A DNA stretch of 64,000 bases from Terfezia claveryi (lineage: Eukaryota; Ascomycota; Pezizomycetes; Pezizales; Pezizaceae): assembly GCA_015179025.1 (NCBI GenBank), contig WHUX01000077.1, positions 186,001-250,000 on the forward strand, in the 5' to 3' direction. The position numbers were made by a program, and so were the translations under genes. Numbering within the stretch: the stretch's first letter is position 1; each line of letters begins with the position of its first letter. The notes below the pieces were generated by a model, which ran no database searches, was not told where the DNA came from, and was given only the letters and a program-made list of their open reading frames with translations. This document shows positions 10,948 through 22,461 of the stretch, piece after piece.

Positions 10948-11134
10948 GTTGGGGTTCTTGTCCTTGTTGTTGTTGTCTCTGTTATCACCTGCAACGCAGG
11001 TGATAGGTCTTTATTGTTGTTTGAAGTTGGAGTCCTTGTCGTTGCCTTTGCTGTTGTTGTTTCCTATGTTGATTTTGCCGGTTGTTGTGCTCAAGCCTAC
11101 TAGTCGCTGGAGCTCCAGCCTAAAGGGGGGATAG
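10948..11134 (+). other. Gypsy A 3' leader with hairpin and polypurine tract
   Basis: Non-coding internal DNA between pol and the 3' LTR. It contains the palindrome CACCTGCAACGCAGGTG (about 10986-11002), the same motif that is repeated in the LTR, and ends in the polypurine tract AAAGGGGGGATAG (11122-11134) that primes plus-strand DNA synthesis. Confidence 0.75.
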
Positions 11135-11855
11135 TGTCACAACCGTGTTCTTAGTCTTGATTTGACACTCGAACAGGCTTGTTCCAGTGTCATGCTGTTT
11201 TGATACTCGAACAGGCTTGTTCAGGTGTCGTGCTGTTTTGACACTCGAACAGGCTTGTTCGGGTGTTGTTGATGGGTTATTGTTATTATTGCCCTCAGCA
11301 TCACCTGCGACGCAGGTGATGGGTTATTGTTATTGTTGCCCTCGGCATCACCTGCGACGCAGGTAATGGGTTATTGACATTGTTGCCTTTATCATCACCT
11401 ACGATCGCAGGTGATGGGTTATCGTTACCTTGCTTGGCTTCCGAGATAAGGAATCTTGGGAAGCTTATTCCTTCCATTGCCCTGACCTGGAATTATGTAT
11501 ATATAGCCCCTGTCCCTCGTACTGTTGTTGGATCCCTATCCAATGTCTTGTATATCCAATACAGGGTCTTGCTTCTCTCCACGTCGGTGCATCTCCCTTG
11601 TGCACCTCCTTGTCTTGCCTCGCTTCTGCAGCCCTGCTGCCTACCCCGCGAACCTCCTGTCCTTGCCTCGCCTTGCCTTGTCTCTGCAGGCCTGCTGTCT
11701 CCTACTACTCCCGTGTGCCTCTTTTGCTCTCGCCCTTGCCCCGTCCTAGCCTTTCCCCTTGTCACACATGTGGCGTTCCTACGTGTGTGTTACCCTAGCC
11801 TTGCTCTTGCTCCGGCGTACCCCTTGGTCGCCTTATTCCCAGAGCCGTCGTTACA
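11135..11855 (+). repeat. Gypsy A 3' LTR
   Basis: Same length (721 bp) and internal repeat layout as the 5' LTR. The two differ mainly by scattered C/T and G/A changes. TATA box at 11498-11505. ORFs predicted over it are spurious. Confidence 0.95.
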
Positions 11856-11860
11856 TGTAG

Positions 11861-12479
11861 TATGGTAATAGTTTTGCTAGTCGTAAGCATATTATAGATG
11901 TTGGAGTAAGATCCCGAATTAAAGGAGGCATTAGTGGAGGTATTAGTGGAGGCATTAGTAAAGGTATTGCTGGACCTAGCTAAAGCATTGGTGGGGGCAG
12001 CTGAAGTATGGGCAGGGGTGGCAGAGGCATTGGCTGCGGAGGTAGTAGAGGTATTGGTAAAGCAACCAGACTAGGTAAAGGTAGGGTGGAAGCATTGGTG
12101 GTGGAGGCAGCGGAGGTAGAGGAAGAGGCAGTAGGGGTAACGGGGGTAGTGGGGGCATTGGCGGCGAAGGCAGCAAAGGCAGCAGAGATATTGGCGGCAG
12201 AGGCAGCAAAGGTAGCAGAAGCATTGGCAGTGGACTCAGTTCTAATTTTGCCAGAAGGTCTATCAACTCTGTAGTAGAATTCAAAGCCATATGTGTAGCT
12301 ATAATCACATATGGCAAATATCTTATACCCTTCATTAATTGGCTTGTTTGGCATTTTTAATGAGTACTTTGAGCACCCTATAAACCATACCATCATCTCA
12401 TCAATTGCATAACTACTTAACAGTATATATACTGATCTGAAGGAATTCACTAGCATAGATACTACTAGTTTAAGCTTTT
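11861..12479 (-). pseudogene. piggyBac transposase, N-terminal/central half
   Basis: On the minus strand from 12479, one frame reads AWYKKLKLVV, then SSYAIDEMMVWFIGCSKYSL, KMPNKPINEGYKIFAICD and YGFEFYYRVDRPSGK. These are the IDEMM(V/I)xF.GR, MPNKPxKxGFKxWxLCD landmarks of piggyBac (DDE_Tnp_1_7) transposases. A GC-rich minisatellite (11925-12235) then interrupts the frame. The segment nearest 11861 (LRLAKLLPYY) joins in phase to YFDSFFNNTALF across the Gypsy A insertion. Dead by insertion and expansion. Confidence 0.8.
11925..12235. repeat. GGC/GCA minisatellite inside piggyBac remnant
   Basis: Imperfect units such as GGAGGCATTAGT and GGCAGAGGCATTGGCGGC expand across about 310 bp and give Ala/Ser/Thr/Pro-rich spurious ORFs on the minus strand. 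Confidence 0.75.
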
Positions 12480-12485
12480 TATACC

Positions 12486-12652
12486 ATGCTAGTGCTGCTG
12501 GCAATGCTGGCGCTAGTGCTACTGGTGATGCTGGTGCTGCTGGCGCTGCTGGCACTGCTGGTGCTGCTAGCAATAAAGCTAGTGCTGCTGGAGATGCTGG
12601 TAATGAAGCTGGTGCTGCTGGCGATGCTGGCGTTGGTGTACTTACTGGCATC
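12486..12652. repeat. GCTGGTGCT minisatellite
   Basis: About 18 imperfect copies of a 9-bp unit GCTGGYGCT with TGAT/CAAT variants, giving spurious Leu/Val-rich and Ala/Ser-rich ORFs. It marks the upstream edge of the piggyBac remnant. Confidence 0.8.
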
Positions 12653-12715
12653 AATATATGAATTTATCAATAAATTTGCTGAAATCTAGTCAATCCCATT
12701 GCATCCATAAACTTT

Positions 12716-13100
12716 TAGCGGTGTCTACAAAAAATATATAATACGCTATTGCTAGAAGTAATCTAGCTTCATTCTGTCCGTAATAAATCATGAGGTCTTA
12801 CTAAATAAGGTATCGTACCCTAAATTTTTAGCAGTGTCGCTATTGCTAGAAGTAATCTAGCTTCATACTGTCCGCAATAAATCATGAGGCCTTACTAAAT
12901 AAGGTATCATACCCTAAATTTTTAGCGGTGTTGCTATTGCTAGAAGTAATCTAGCTTCATGCTATCTGCAATAAATCATAAAGCCTTACCAAATAAGGTA
13001 TCATACCCTGAATTTTCAGCGGTGTCTACAAAAAATATATAATACACTATTGCTAGAAGTATCTAGCTTCATGCTGTCCGCAATAAAATCATAATACTAA
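12716..13100. repeat. 94-bp tandem repeat array
   Basis: The motif GCTATTGCTAGAAGTAATCT recurs at 12745, 12839 and 12933 (period 94) and, with drift, at 13045. The first and last copies carry an extra 18-bp block (GTCTACAAAAAATATATA) before it. No coding potential. The period is too long for slippage alone, so unequal crossing-over or satellite origin is likely. Confidence 0.85.
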
Positions 13101-13329
13101 GTGTCGGCTATAGAAAAAGTACCAGCTTTTGGATCCCAACAACAACATCAATTATTTATGAATTAATATTGTACAAGTTGGTAAGTGATAATTTAGATAA
13201 TAATAAATCTATAGTAAAAATCCCGACTATAATTACTTATGTGGTTGTTGTGTTGTGAGGCCACAAAGTTTGGGAACTGGGCTCCAGAAGCGCTATTTAA
13301 GATACTTCTCTGAAGACAAGATATAGTTT

Positions 13330-14000
13330 CCTAGCAGATACTTTTAGATGGAACTAATGTTTTATAAGCTAGATCATAAGTTTCTAGGTCCGTATGAGGT
13401 GTTAGTAGGTATAGGTACTTATGCTTACTGGTTGAGGTTCCCTAAAGATATCAAGTGCTATCCAGTTGTTTATATTTCAGAGATTGAACCAGCTGCCAAC
13501 TATACCCTCCTCCAGCAAAAACACCCCCTACCTCCTCCTATAGTGATTGCTAGTGAAGAGAAGTGGGATGTTGAGGAGGTACTAGACTCCAGAAAGTACT
13601 ATAAGTAAGTTCAGTATAAGGTCAAGTGGGTAGGAGATAAGGAAACTACTTAGCAACTTAGAGAGTACTTAGAGAATACAAAAGATTTGGTTATTCTGTT
13701 CAACCAGCAATACCTTAGGAAGCCTTATCTAGTTGACTGAGGTCCTAACTTTGTATTCTTGTTATTGCCTTTATTATTATCTGTAGTATAGGTGATAGGT
13801 CTTTCTTATTATTTGGAGTTAGATTTCTTATTCTTCTAATTATTGTTGTTTCCTATATTGATTTACCAGTTATTATGTGTAAAGCCTCTTTATTATTAGC
13901 GCTCCACCCAAAGGCAGGAATAGTATTACAATAGTGTGCTGGATTGTCTTTGTTATCACCTGTGATCACAAATCATAGGGTATTACCTCAGTCCTGCTTC
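13330..14000 (+). mobile_element. Gypsy B, 3' fragment of a chromovirus
   Basis: Only the end of pol and the start of the 3' LTR remain. 13366-13740 encodes the integrase GPF/Y tail (LDHKFLGPYEVL) and a chromodomain (KWDVEEVLDSRKYYK, YKVKWVGDKETT) with TAA/TAG stops at former CAG/CAA-like codons. It is clearly homologous to Gypsy A codon by codon but strongly shifted to A/T. The LTR start is near 13924 (TATTACAATAG against TGTCACAACCG), and homology fades by 14000. Confidence 0.8.
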
Positions 14001-15279
14001 ATACTTAAGCAGGATAGTTCTTAATTTTTCTTTAGAATAGGTAAAAAGTAAAGCTAGGATACTTTGTAGACTTTGGATATCAATAGGACTAGTTTCTATA
14101 ATCTTTACCTTTATTAGACTTTTGAAGCACTTTCTAAGTCTCACCACTACCAATTTAGGTAGTTTTTCTTTATTTCTTTATATTTATCAGTTAAATATAG
14201 TTGTTGTTTTGCCCTTATATTACTATTTATTGAATAGTCTTATTATTGCTATTTGGAGGATAGTCTTACTACTAACTATCAGACTTTGTTGCTACTATAC
14301 TTATACTGCAGGTTGATACTGGTTCTAGTATCTACTCTACTGGGTAGAAACTTGTTGTTGATTAGGTAAGGTTGATTAGGCCTTCCTGTTAGGTAAGAAT
14401 CAAGTTTTTAGGTTAAAAAAATATAATGTAAAGTATAGGGAGAGTGGAAAATCAAATTAGATTAGATATGATGATGTAATTTAATTAGATAATCTTAGGC
14501 TAGTAATATATACTATACAGTAGATTGCTAATAGTATATTATTAATCCTCACTATTGAAGTTCTAATCAGTAGTATAAGATTAATATAATAGATAAAGTA
14601 GTATAGTAGTGCCAGAGGCACTAAAAAATTAACTAGTAGAACTTTTATATTAATTGTTCTTGAACTATATTCTAAGTTCTAACTATCTGTACAACTGAGA
14701 AAAGATTTAGAAGACTATATATGTTTTTATTAGTACAGTTCTGAGGCAGTGCTGAGGCAGTATACTATTACCTAATCCTTAAATGAGTTGGAATCAATAT
14801 AATAAAACTTCTAGATAGTACTTTCAAATACTATTTAGTACAAAATAGGTTAAGACTTCCCTTTTAACTTATGTATGTAAAAGTATATGATAGCATATCA
14901 AGGTATGTGATAATATATAAAAGCAAGTAATAATATATGAAAGTATATAATAATATATGAAAGTATATGATAATATATAAAATATTAGCAAGGTAGATAG
15001 CAGACAGTATTATGTATTTTGAGATACTTACTGAGTAAGAAAATATATAAGAAATACTTTTATTAGGGAGAGAGTTGTTTTAAGGTATAAGTAAATAACT
15101 CTCTTATATTGTTACTATTTAAATATATAATACTTACATTCCTGTACTGGTACTCCTATTCTCTTTGTTTGAAAGAAAAATAGATCTTTAAACCTCTATA
15201 TCAATTATTAAGCCTTTAACTGTCTTACAATTCCAAACAAATACTAACTTCCTCTTATCTCAAAGTTACTTAACAAAAC
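14001..15279. other. AT-rich decayed DNA with 20-bp repeats
   Basis: No readable gene. 14880-14990 holds about five copies of a 20-bp unit AAGTATATGATAATATATRA. 14690-14880 resembles 54940-55100 (GTGCTGAGGCAGTATACTAT against GTGCTAAAGTAGTATACTAT), which suggests decayed LTR ends of one shared element, probably Gypsy D or its relative. TAG/TAA triplets are pervasive, as expected after RIP-like mutation. Confidence 0.5.
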
Positions 15280-15889
15280 TCATCACGGTAAATAGTTTAC
15301 CAGACTGGACCTCAAGAATAGGTATTAGCTTATTAGGATAATATTAGTAGATAAGTGGAAGATAGTATTTAAGATAAAGAAAGGACTATTCAAATATACC
15401 ATTATACTATTCACATTAACTAATATACTAGCTATCTTTTAAGAGATAATAAATATGATCTTTAAGGATATGGAAGCATGTATCTGGTCCTTAGATAATA
15501 TCCTCATGTGTAGAGGAGAGATTAAAGAAGAGTATTAATAGTTGGTCAAAAAGGTTCTTCAGTAATATATCTAATATAGTTTAGTAGTTAACCTCATAAA
15601 GTCTAAATTTTATATCTAGAAGACCTTATTTCTTAGTCATATAATCAATGGTTACCACGTCCGAATAGACCTCTCTAAGCTCAAAACTATATCACAATAG
15701 GCTATTCTAATAAACAAGAAAGAGGTATAAGTATTTTTAGGCTTTACTAACTACTACTATTTGTTTATTGCCAATTACAGTACTAAAGTATAATATTTAA
15801 TTGACTTAACCAAAGATGTTCCTTTCAGTTGTTGATATAAGCAACAGCAAGTCTTCAATGACCTCCAAGAATAATTTGTCACAGTACTA

Positions 15890-17752
15890 CCATTGGCTAC
15901 CTAAGGATGCACATGCACAGTAGGATGCACCCCTACAAAATATTTCCTGTTTTTACCTCCTCGAGCAACATCTCATGATATCTTGAGAGCATAGTAGTTA
16001 GAGGCTATTCCAGCTAAATTGAGATCTATACAAACACCTACGCTCTACAACATAGTTACCCTCACATCTGGCTAAAGTCAACTCAATACCCAATACCCAC
16101 CCTTCCAGTACAGTATCCCACCTATGACCTCCCCCACTTCTCCACCAGCCACTATAGGCCAAATATCAGGCAATTGAGCCTATAATCACTAGGAGGTGTT
16201 TACCTACTATTGATATCTATATTAAATTAGTAGTGCAGGAAGAGGCTTCGAAATGGTAAAATGGGAGAGTCCCAATAAGGGGGACTAATCTACATAAAAT
16301 ATGCAATTGCAAGCACTTCCATTGATCTATCAGATTCACCTTGTTTATTTTACCCTCAACCCCCACCCTTCAATCGCTTTTATTACGGCACTCCAGAGTA
16401 TCCTTAGCACCTACGCAGAGGTCCCCAATAGCTTAAGAAGCTTCTATACACCCTCTATTTTGGGCTTCAAAGGTTGCTTCATTCACGGGATATGCTGGCC
16501 TTATCCCAAGCATTGTAACCCCTTGTAGCAACCATGATCTCACCAAGCATGGCCAATAGCTGCATCGAATATCTATCATACTAGGAGGGCTACTTGGTTT
16601 ATTGATTTCAACCTCTAGGTGACACCGAGGTTGGGCTTTGGGTTAGTCACTAGGTTAGTCTCTAAGTTAGTCTTCTCTGGGTTGGTCACCAGGTTAGATA
16701 CTAGGTTAAATACTGGGTTGAATAATGAAGGTTAATGGAAGCATAGCCAGGCTGGATACTAGTAGCTGTAGCAGATGCTAGGAGAGGAGGTAGGTCAATA
16801 CTGGGTTAGATTCTAACTTGGACATCAAGGGAAGAGCTAGATTGGATGCTAGGTTAGATACTAGGTTAAATGGTGGGTTAGACGGTGGAATAAATGCTGG
16901 GCACTTGGTTAGGCCCTAGTTTGGAAATTGGGTTAGATGGAAGAGCTACTGGGTTGGACACTGGGCTGGACACTAGATTGGAATACTGGTATGGATACTG
17001 TTTAGACACTGTGAGCTAAAATAGCTGGGTTGCACTCCAGGTTGGATATTAGGTGATCTAGAGTAGCTAAATTGGATGCTAAGTTGGGCTCTAGGTTGAT
17101 CATAAGTATATGGTTGCTGCAAAGGGTTACAATGCCTAGGAAGAGGCCAGCATATCCCGCGAATGAAGCAACCTTTGAAGTCCAAAATAGGGGGATATAG
17201 AAGCTTCTTAAGCTATTTGGGACCTCTGCATAGGTGCTAAGGATACTTTGGAATGCCACAATAAAAGCGATTGAAGGGTGGAGGTTGAGGATAAAGTAAA
17301 CAAGGTGAATATGATGGATTAATAGAAGCATCCGAAATTGCATATTTTATACAGATTAGTCTCCCTCATTGGGACTCTTGTATTTTACTATTTCAAAGCC
17401 TCCTACTTCACTACTAATTTAATATAGATATCAATAGTAGGTAAACGCCTCCTAGTGATTCTAAGCTCAATTGCCTAATATTTGGCCTATAGTGGCTGGC
17501 AGAGAGGTGGAGGAGGTCATTGGGGGGATGCTGTACTGGAAGGTGGGTATTGGGTATTGAGTTGACTTTGGCCAGATGTGAGGGTAACTATGTTGTAGAG
17601 CATAGGTATTGCTATAAATCTCAATTTAGCCAGAATAGCCTCTAACTATTATGCTCTTAAAATATCACAAAATGTCACTTGAGGAGGTGAAAACAGGGAT
17701 GTTTTGCAGGGGTGCATCCTATCATATATGTGCATCCTTAGGTAGCCAATGG
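15890..17752. mobile_element. FB1: long-TIR foldback element at a TA target
   Basis: Two inverted arms of about 645 bp (15890-16535 and 17110-17752) flank a 575-bp centre. The outer ends read CCATTGGCTACCTAAGGATG and its reverse complement. The element is bordered by TA at 15888-15889 and 17753-17754. Deleting it with one TA restores the Gypsy D reading frame (FVTVL then SLI), so this is a true insertion with TA duplication, as in Tc1/mariner-type transposition. No transposase is encoded. The arms give matching spurious ORFs on opposite strands (16301+, 17343-). It must rely on an enzyme supplied elsewhere. Confidence 0.85.
16590..17095. repeat. Central minisatellite of FB1
   Basis: Degenerate units near GGTTAGATACTAGGTTA or CTGGGTTGGACACTAG (about 20-22 bp) recur roughly 15-20 times between the arms, all in the same orientation. 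This is the classic foldback-element layout of long TIR, tandem array, long TIR. Confidence 0.75.
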
Positions 17753-19562
17753 TAAGCCTCATATAGTTTGATAGCCAACTCAAAATAATTATAGAGACTA
17801 ATGCTAGCAATCAGGCTATTGCTAGGATTCTTTCTAAGTACTATATTATCAATAGTAGAAAACAGCTTCACTCTGTCGAATACTATACGAAAACCCTCTC
17901 TATAGCTCGATACAACTGGCCTATCTATACTAAAGAATTATTTATAATTGTGGATTGTTTTTAAAACTAATAAGACTAGTTAGTAGGTATTTAAGTGAAT
18001 ATCTATATAGACCATTATAGGTAATAGTATTTCAATATAAAGCAGAAGCTTAACTCCTATCAAGCTACTTGGTATCTCTATATATTAGAGTTCATCTATA
18101 ATATTCACAACAAACCTAGTTCAAAGATGGGTAAGCCAGATAGCCTATCTAGATATTCAAGAGAAGAGAAATCCAGTATGGTTGCTAGATTTTTTGAAGA
18201 TAAATAGGTCATAGTATAAGGAGAAAAATATAAAGAAGAAGTAGAAAATATTAGAGTAGAAGGAATAGATATAGTAAGATAGCAAAAAAAGAATGAACTA
18301 TAGGTTTTACCTCTCAAATTTAGGTTGGAAGTATTGAAATAGTATTATAATAGTTAAGTAGCAGGATAGTAGGGAAGACATTATACTTAACAGCTAATGT
18401 CATGAAATTTTATATAGGATAAATAGCAAGAAAATATTATAAACTATATAATAGGATATACTAAGTATCAGAAAGTATAAGTAGATAGGTATAGTAAGTA
18501 AACAAAATTAGTACTGATATTAACTGTAGAGTAACTATTTGATAAAATAGCTATAACATTTATTAGTGACCTACCAGAATTAGAAGGTTTTAATATAATA
18601 CTTATTATCTCAAACTAGTTTATAAAAGTACAATACTATATTTTTGTAAAGACTACATAGGTAATATATAATGTTGCTGATACCTATATTAATCAAATAT
18701 AGAGACTATAAATCTTTCCTGAATATATTACCTTTGACTATAGTCTACAATTCACTTTTAGATTCCTTGAGAAGTTTAACCAAAAGCTCAACATTACCTT
18801 CTATTTCTCTACTGCCTACTATACTTAGATTGATAGACTTGCAGAATGAGTAGTCTAAATACTCAAGCAATACCTCTATATTTACTATTATAATAGATAA
18901 GATCAATAGAAATAATGGCATGGTTTAGCTACATTTGCTTAGGATACTACTGCTTACTCTACCTACTAATTCTCTGCTTACTAAAGTCTTTATGGTATTG
19001 ACCTATATTCTATTTATCTTTCTAATAACAATAAATTCTCCTCTCCTGCTATAGAAGAGTAGCTTAACTGAATGACAACTATATATAACTAAATTCATGA
19101 TACACTTAAGTAAGTTATAAAAAAAGCACTATCAACTTCCAAAAAGTATAGAGGTTTGCTATTAATTATTATATATTGCCTGACTACTAGAATTTATAAA
19201 TATAAGTTAGAAACAATCATTCTCTTACTAGCAAGTAGATAGGACCCTACAAAGTTATTGAAGATATTAGCTCATATATATATAGAGTTGAAGTTTTACT
19301 AGATATATAATAGCATAATATTGTTTATGTTACTCCTATTAAGCTATTCAAACAATGAAATAAGCCATAAGATATGGATTAAAATGAACTAGATATCTTC
19401 AAAATTGAATCTATAGTGGGCTTCTACCAAAATAAAGGAGTAGTTAAGTACAGGGTACATTGGGTAAGATATATAAAGTTTGAAGATATATAGGAAATAT
19501 TTGATAACTTTAATAACTCTTAGAGAGTATTATAAGATATTTTCAAATAAGCTATAAGATGA

Positions 19563-20740
19563 AAAAGATATCTGAAGTTTAGAGCTATCTTAAGTTATTT
19601 AATGGATAAAGATATACTACCTTTTACTCTCTTACTCATTGTCTTTTCTCTATGGGTTTTTTGATGAAAGGTTTGGTTTTTAATAGCTATAGTATATATA
19701 TGTAGGTATACTAGTTTTGAGATACTCTTGAATAGGATAGAGGTAGTTGCTTGTATAGTTAGTTCTAGCTACTATAGTTATCTGAGTTATTACCAATACT
19801 TATCTTTTTAAGAGTTATAAAGAATTATATTTAGCTGAAGACAGCTGCCTTGAAATAGAGAGTAATATTATAGCTCAGGTAAAAGACCTACCTTCTTTAG
19901 AGAATATTCTAATATTTAATTATAGCTACTAATTATTATAGCCTAATTAACCTTATAGATATGGGTAATATATTTAAGTATTGATAGGTATTAGTTTAAG
20001 AAAGTCTATAACCTCTAAATATATTCTTATGCATGTACTCTTTTCTATATATTTTTATTATATCCTTATATTTATTATTCATAAATCATTATTAGTTGCA
20101 CAAAAGTTTAGCTCCTATATATCTGCTTGACTGTAACACATTATAGTTTTGGCTATTAAATTAAGATATATCAAACTACAGAGTTTTTAATTATGAAATG
20201 ACTTTCTAGTTAGGTAACAACTTAATCTTAGTGCTAATAAGCTATTATAGGAACCATCGTTCAGATATAATTATCTATTGTTAAATCTAAGCTTCTATAT
20301 AACCTGTTACTTTTATATAGTTAATACAATAAGACCCAAGTGGTGTTCTATATCTTATATAACTTTATTCTTTTCAAATTTATAATACACCTAAGTTATA
20401 ACTATATTTATACTTCTTGCTACAATTATCTATATATTTTTTGAAGAATTTCTATAGTTATAGATCACTAGTAATAATAGGATTATCTTTTACTATTATA
20501 TAGGTATACCTTCTAGTAACTATATTCTTTGAGCTATATTATACTAATATATATTATTTATTATTCTTATACTACTTTTACTTACCAATATATATAATTA
20601 CAAACTAAGATAATTAAAAGAATATACTTTTTAAAAGCCCTATTTCTAGAGTTAAATAATATAATAATAATTAATTATTTATATTTTAAATAATACTTAA
20701 GGTAATAATAAGAAAATATCTATAAGAATAATAATATAAC
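19563..20740. other. AT-rich decayed DNA; target of Gypsy C
   Basis: No coding signal. It probably includes the 3' end of Gypsy D. Its right edge ATAAC (20736-20740) is the left copy of the Gypsy C target duplication. Confidence 0.5.
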
Positions 20741-21171
20741 TATCACAACTGTCTTCTCTTTACCTTCAAGTTGTTGTTGTCTAGCATTCTTCATTATTGT
20801 TATTGTCAAAAAGTCTATTAGATCACTATTTATATATATCCTCCGGCTCTTGCACTTTTATTAGATCCTCATCTAATGTCTTATATATCTAATACAGGAC
20901 CTTACTTCTCTCTATGAAGGTGTACCCTTCTTGTACATCTCTTGCCATCATCTTGTCTTGCCTCTCCATGCCTCACCTCTTTGAACAGCTCTGCAGCTCA
21001 GCTGCCTTCTACCATTACACATGGCAGCTATTTCCGTATATCTCTTGCCTCTTGCCTTTGTCTCTATCCCAGCCTTGCTCTATCACATACATATCATTTT
21101 TATGTATATGATCTCCTTACGCACTACCTCGGCGTACCCCTTGGTTGCTATAACCCTTAAGCCCCATTATA
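20741..21171 (+). repeat. Gypsy C 5' LTR
   Basis: Starts TATCACAACTGTC (from TGTCACAACTGTC by one G-to-A change) and ends CCCCATTATA, with the primer site CTACGTTGGATC following, as in Gypsy A. It is shorter than the Gypsy A LTR because the U3 tandem units are absent. Confidence 0.85.
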
Positions 21172-21229
21172 CTACGTTGGATCTTATAAACTCGACTAAC
21201 CAATATAACAATAGAGAACAGTCTAGTCT

Positions 21230-22461
21230 TACTGTTCAGCAGATTCTAGGCCTGTTGAAACCACCCTATGCCTATAAACTCTAATGAGTGGGCAGCCTAC
21301 TGAAGAGAAATCAGCAAGATCTTCAAGGCAACCAACTAGGTGGGATCAGAGCTGGGAGATGACCTGGCCAGAGTTCAAAGAGACCTAGGGATAGCCAGAG
21401 CGGAACTCCAAGCAACAAAAAACCAACTTGTAGTATTTCAATGCTACTTAATCTCTGCCGATGATGAAATTACAGTACTCCAAACTAAGCTTGATGATGG
21501 TGGCATTGCTTTGGCCAACGAATGAACTATGATTCAGACCCTTAACCGAGTCATGGCTGCTACGTCGGCAATATCCATACTCACTGCGAAGACCAAAAGT
21601 ATTCTAACTCCTCCCAAGTTCAATAGGGACAAGGCTCATTTCTGAGCCTGACAGAACTTGGTAAACCTCAAACTCAATGGGGACTCAGCCAGGTTCCTAT
21701 CTGAGCAACACTGATTGGCTTATGTCTTTGCCCTGCTAGAGGGCAAAGCAATAGATCAAATCCAGCCATATGTCTTTGGGACTAGGATTAAGCTTGATAA
21801 TATCTCAGCACTCTTCACTATCTTAGATAGGGCTTTTAGGGACTCTGATACAGTGAGCATAACTAGTCAAGCCCTCTAGGCTCTAAAATAATACAACTCA
21901 GACCTGTCTACATATGTGGTGGAGTTCTCAAAACTGGCCTCGAATATACTATGTAATGATTAGGCCAAGTTCAAACAATTTCAAGAGGGACTTAGTGATG
22001 AACTGCAACAAGCTATAGTTACCCTCCCTGAGGTTGGGACTCTCAGTGAATTGATTAACTAGGCTTTTCGAGTAGAACAGTAGATATTCTGACTTCATCA
22101 CCACCCAACCTTCTACCCAGCCATCCGTACACTCCAGCAGCCCCAATAGCAGCCCTCGTAACAAACCACCTTGACTCTAGCCTTTGCCAATAAAGCAGCT
22201 CACCCCTTGCCCGTGGCTGGTAGACTAGCCCCTATGGATCTATCTGCAGGCAAACTCTACCTGACTTAAGAAGAGAAGGAATACCGCTGAAATAATGGGC
22301 TATGTATAGCCTGTGGGAAGACTAACCACTTCATTATAGCCTATCCCCTTTGAAAAGACCACTCCTTGGCCATCCATGCCATCTCTGACCACCCAGCCAA
22401 CACCTCAGAACCTAGGATTGTAGAGGTGGATGAGTCGAGAAAAGCCCTGTCCCTTGCCTAG
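21230..22461 (+). pseudogene. gag: Gypsy C gag, decayed
   Basis: Homologous to Gypsy A gag along its length: the coiled-coil N-terminus (ELGDDLARVQRDL, ADDEITVLQTKLDD), the capsid-like PPKFN and FTILDRAF regions, and a damaged zinc knuckle around 22300-22345 (LCIACGKTNHFI). The last Cys is retained but surrounding codons have changed. There are many stops. It ends at the same LA-stop as Gypsy A. Confidence 0.8.

Larger units (their letters stand above)
5290..11855 (+). mobile_element. Gypsy A, full-length Ty3/gypsy chromovirus
   Basis: The element is complete: LTRs 5290-6010 and 11135-11855 (both 721 bp, TG...CA), gag, -1 frame pol, a polypurine tract at 11122-11134, and a 5-bp target duplication TGTAG at 5285-5289 and 11856-11860. 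It sits inside the piggyBac gene. Domain order protease, RT, RNase H, integrase, chromodomain is that of the chromoviruses. Seven in-frame stops across gag and pol make it non-autonomous now, but GC content is normal and the frame is otherwise intact, so it is the youngest full gypsy copy here. Confidence 0.95.
15280..19562 (+). mobile_element. Gypsy D, heavily mutated pol remnant
   Basis: A different gypsy lineage from A/C/E. RT is visible at about 15340-15890 (KWKIVFKIKKGLFKYT, WSLDNIL in place of YLDDIL, FLSHIINGYHVRI). RNase H resumes at 17753 (IIIETNASNQAI, RYNWPIYTKELFI). Integrase follows (TFDYSLQFTF, STAYYTQIDRLAE). A chromodomain-like end lies at about 19410-19560 (YRVHWVRYIKFED). 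gag and protease are missing. Stops are almost all TAG/TAA at Gln positions. The frame resumes perfectly across the 1.86-kb foldback insertion at 15890-17752. LTR ends could not be assigned. Confidence 0.75.

Noticed and set aside
11976..12670. Ala/Ser/Pro-rich ORFs up to 224 aa on the minus strand
   Set aside because: Most of the residues come from minisatellites. Only the central piggyBac block is real coding homology.
16301..17343. Paired ORFs on opposite strands with matching proteins
   Set aside because: They are the two arms of the FB1 inverted repeat read in mirror image, with no domain.
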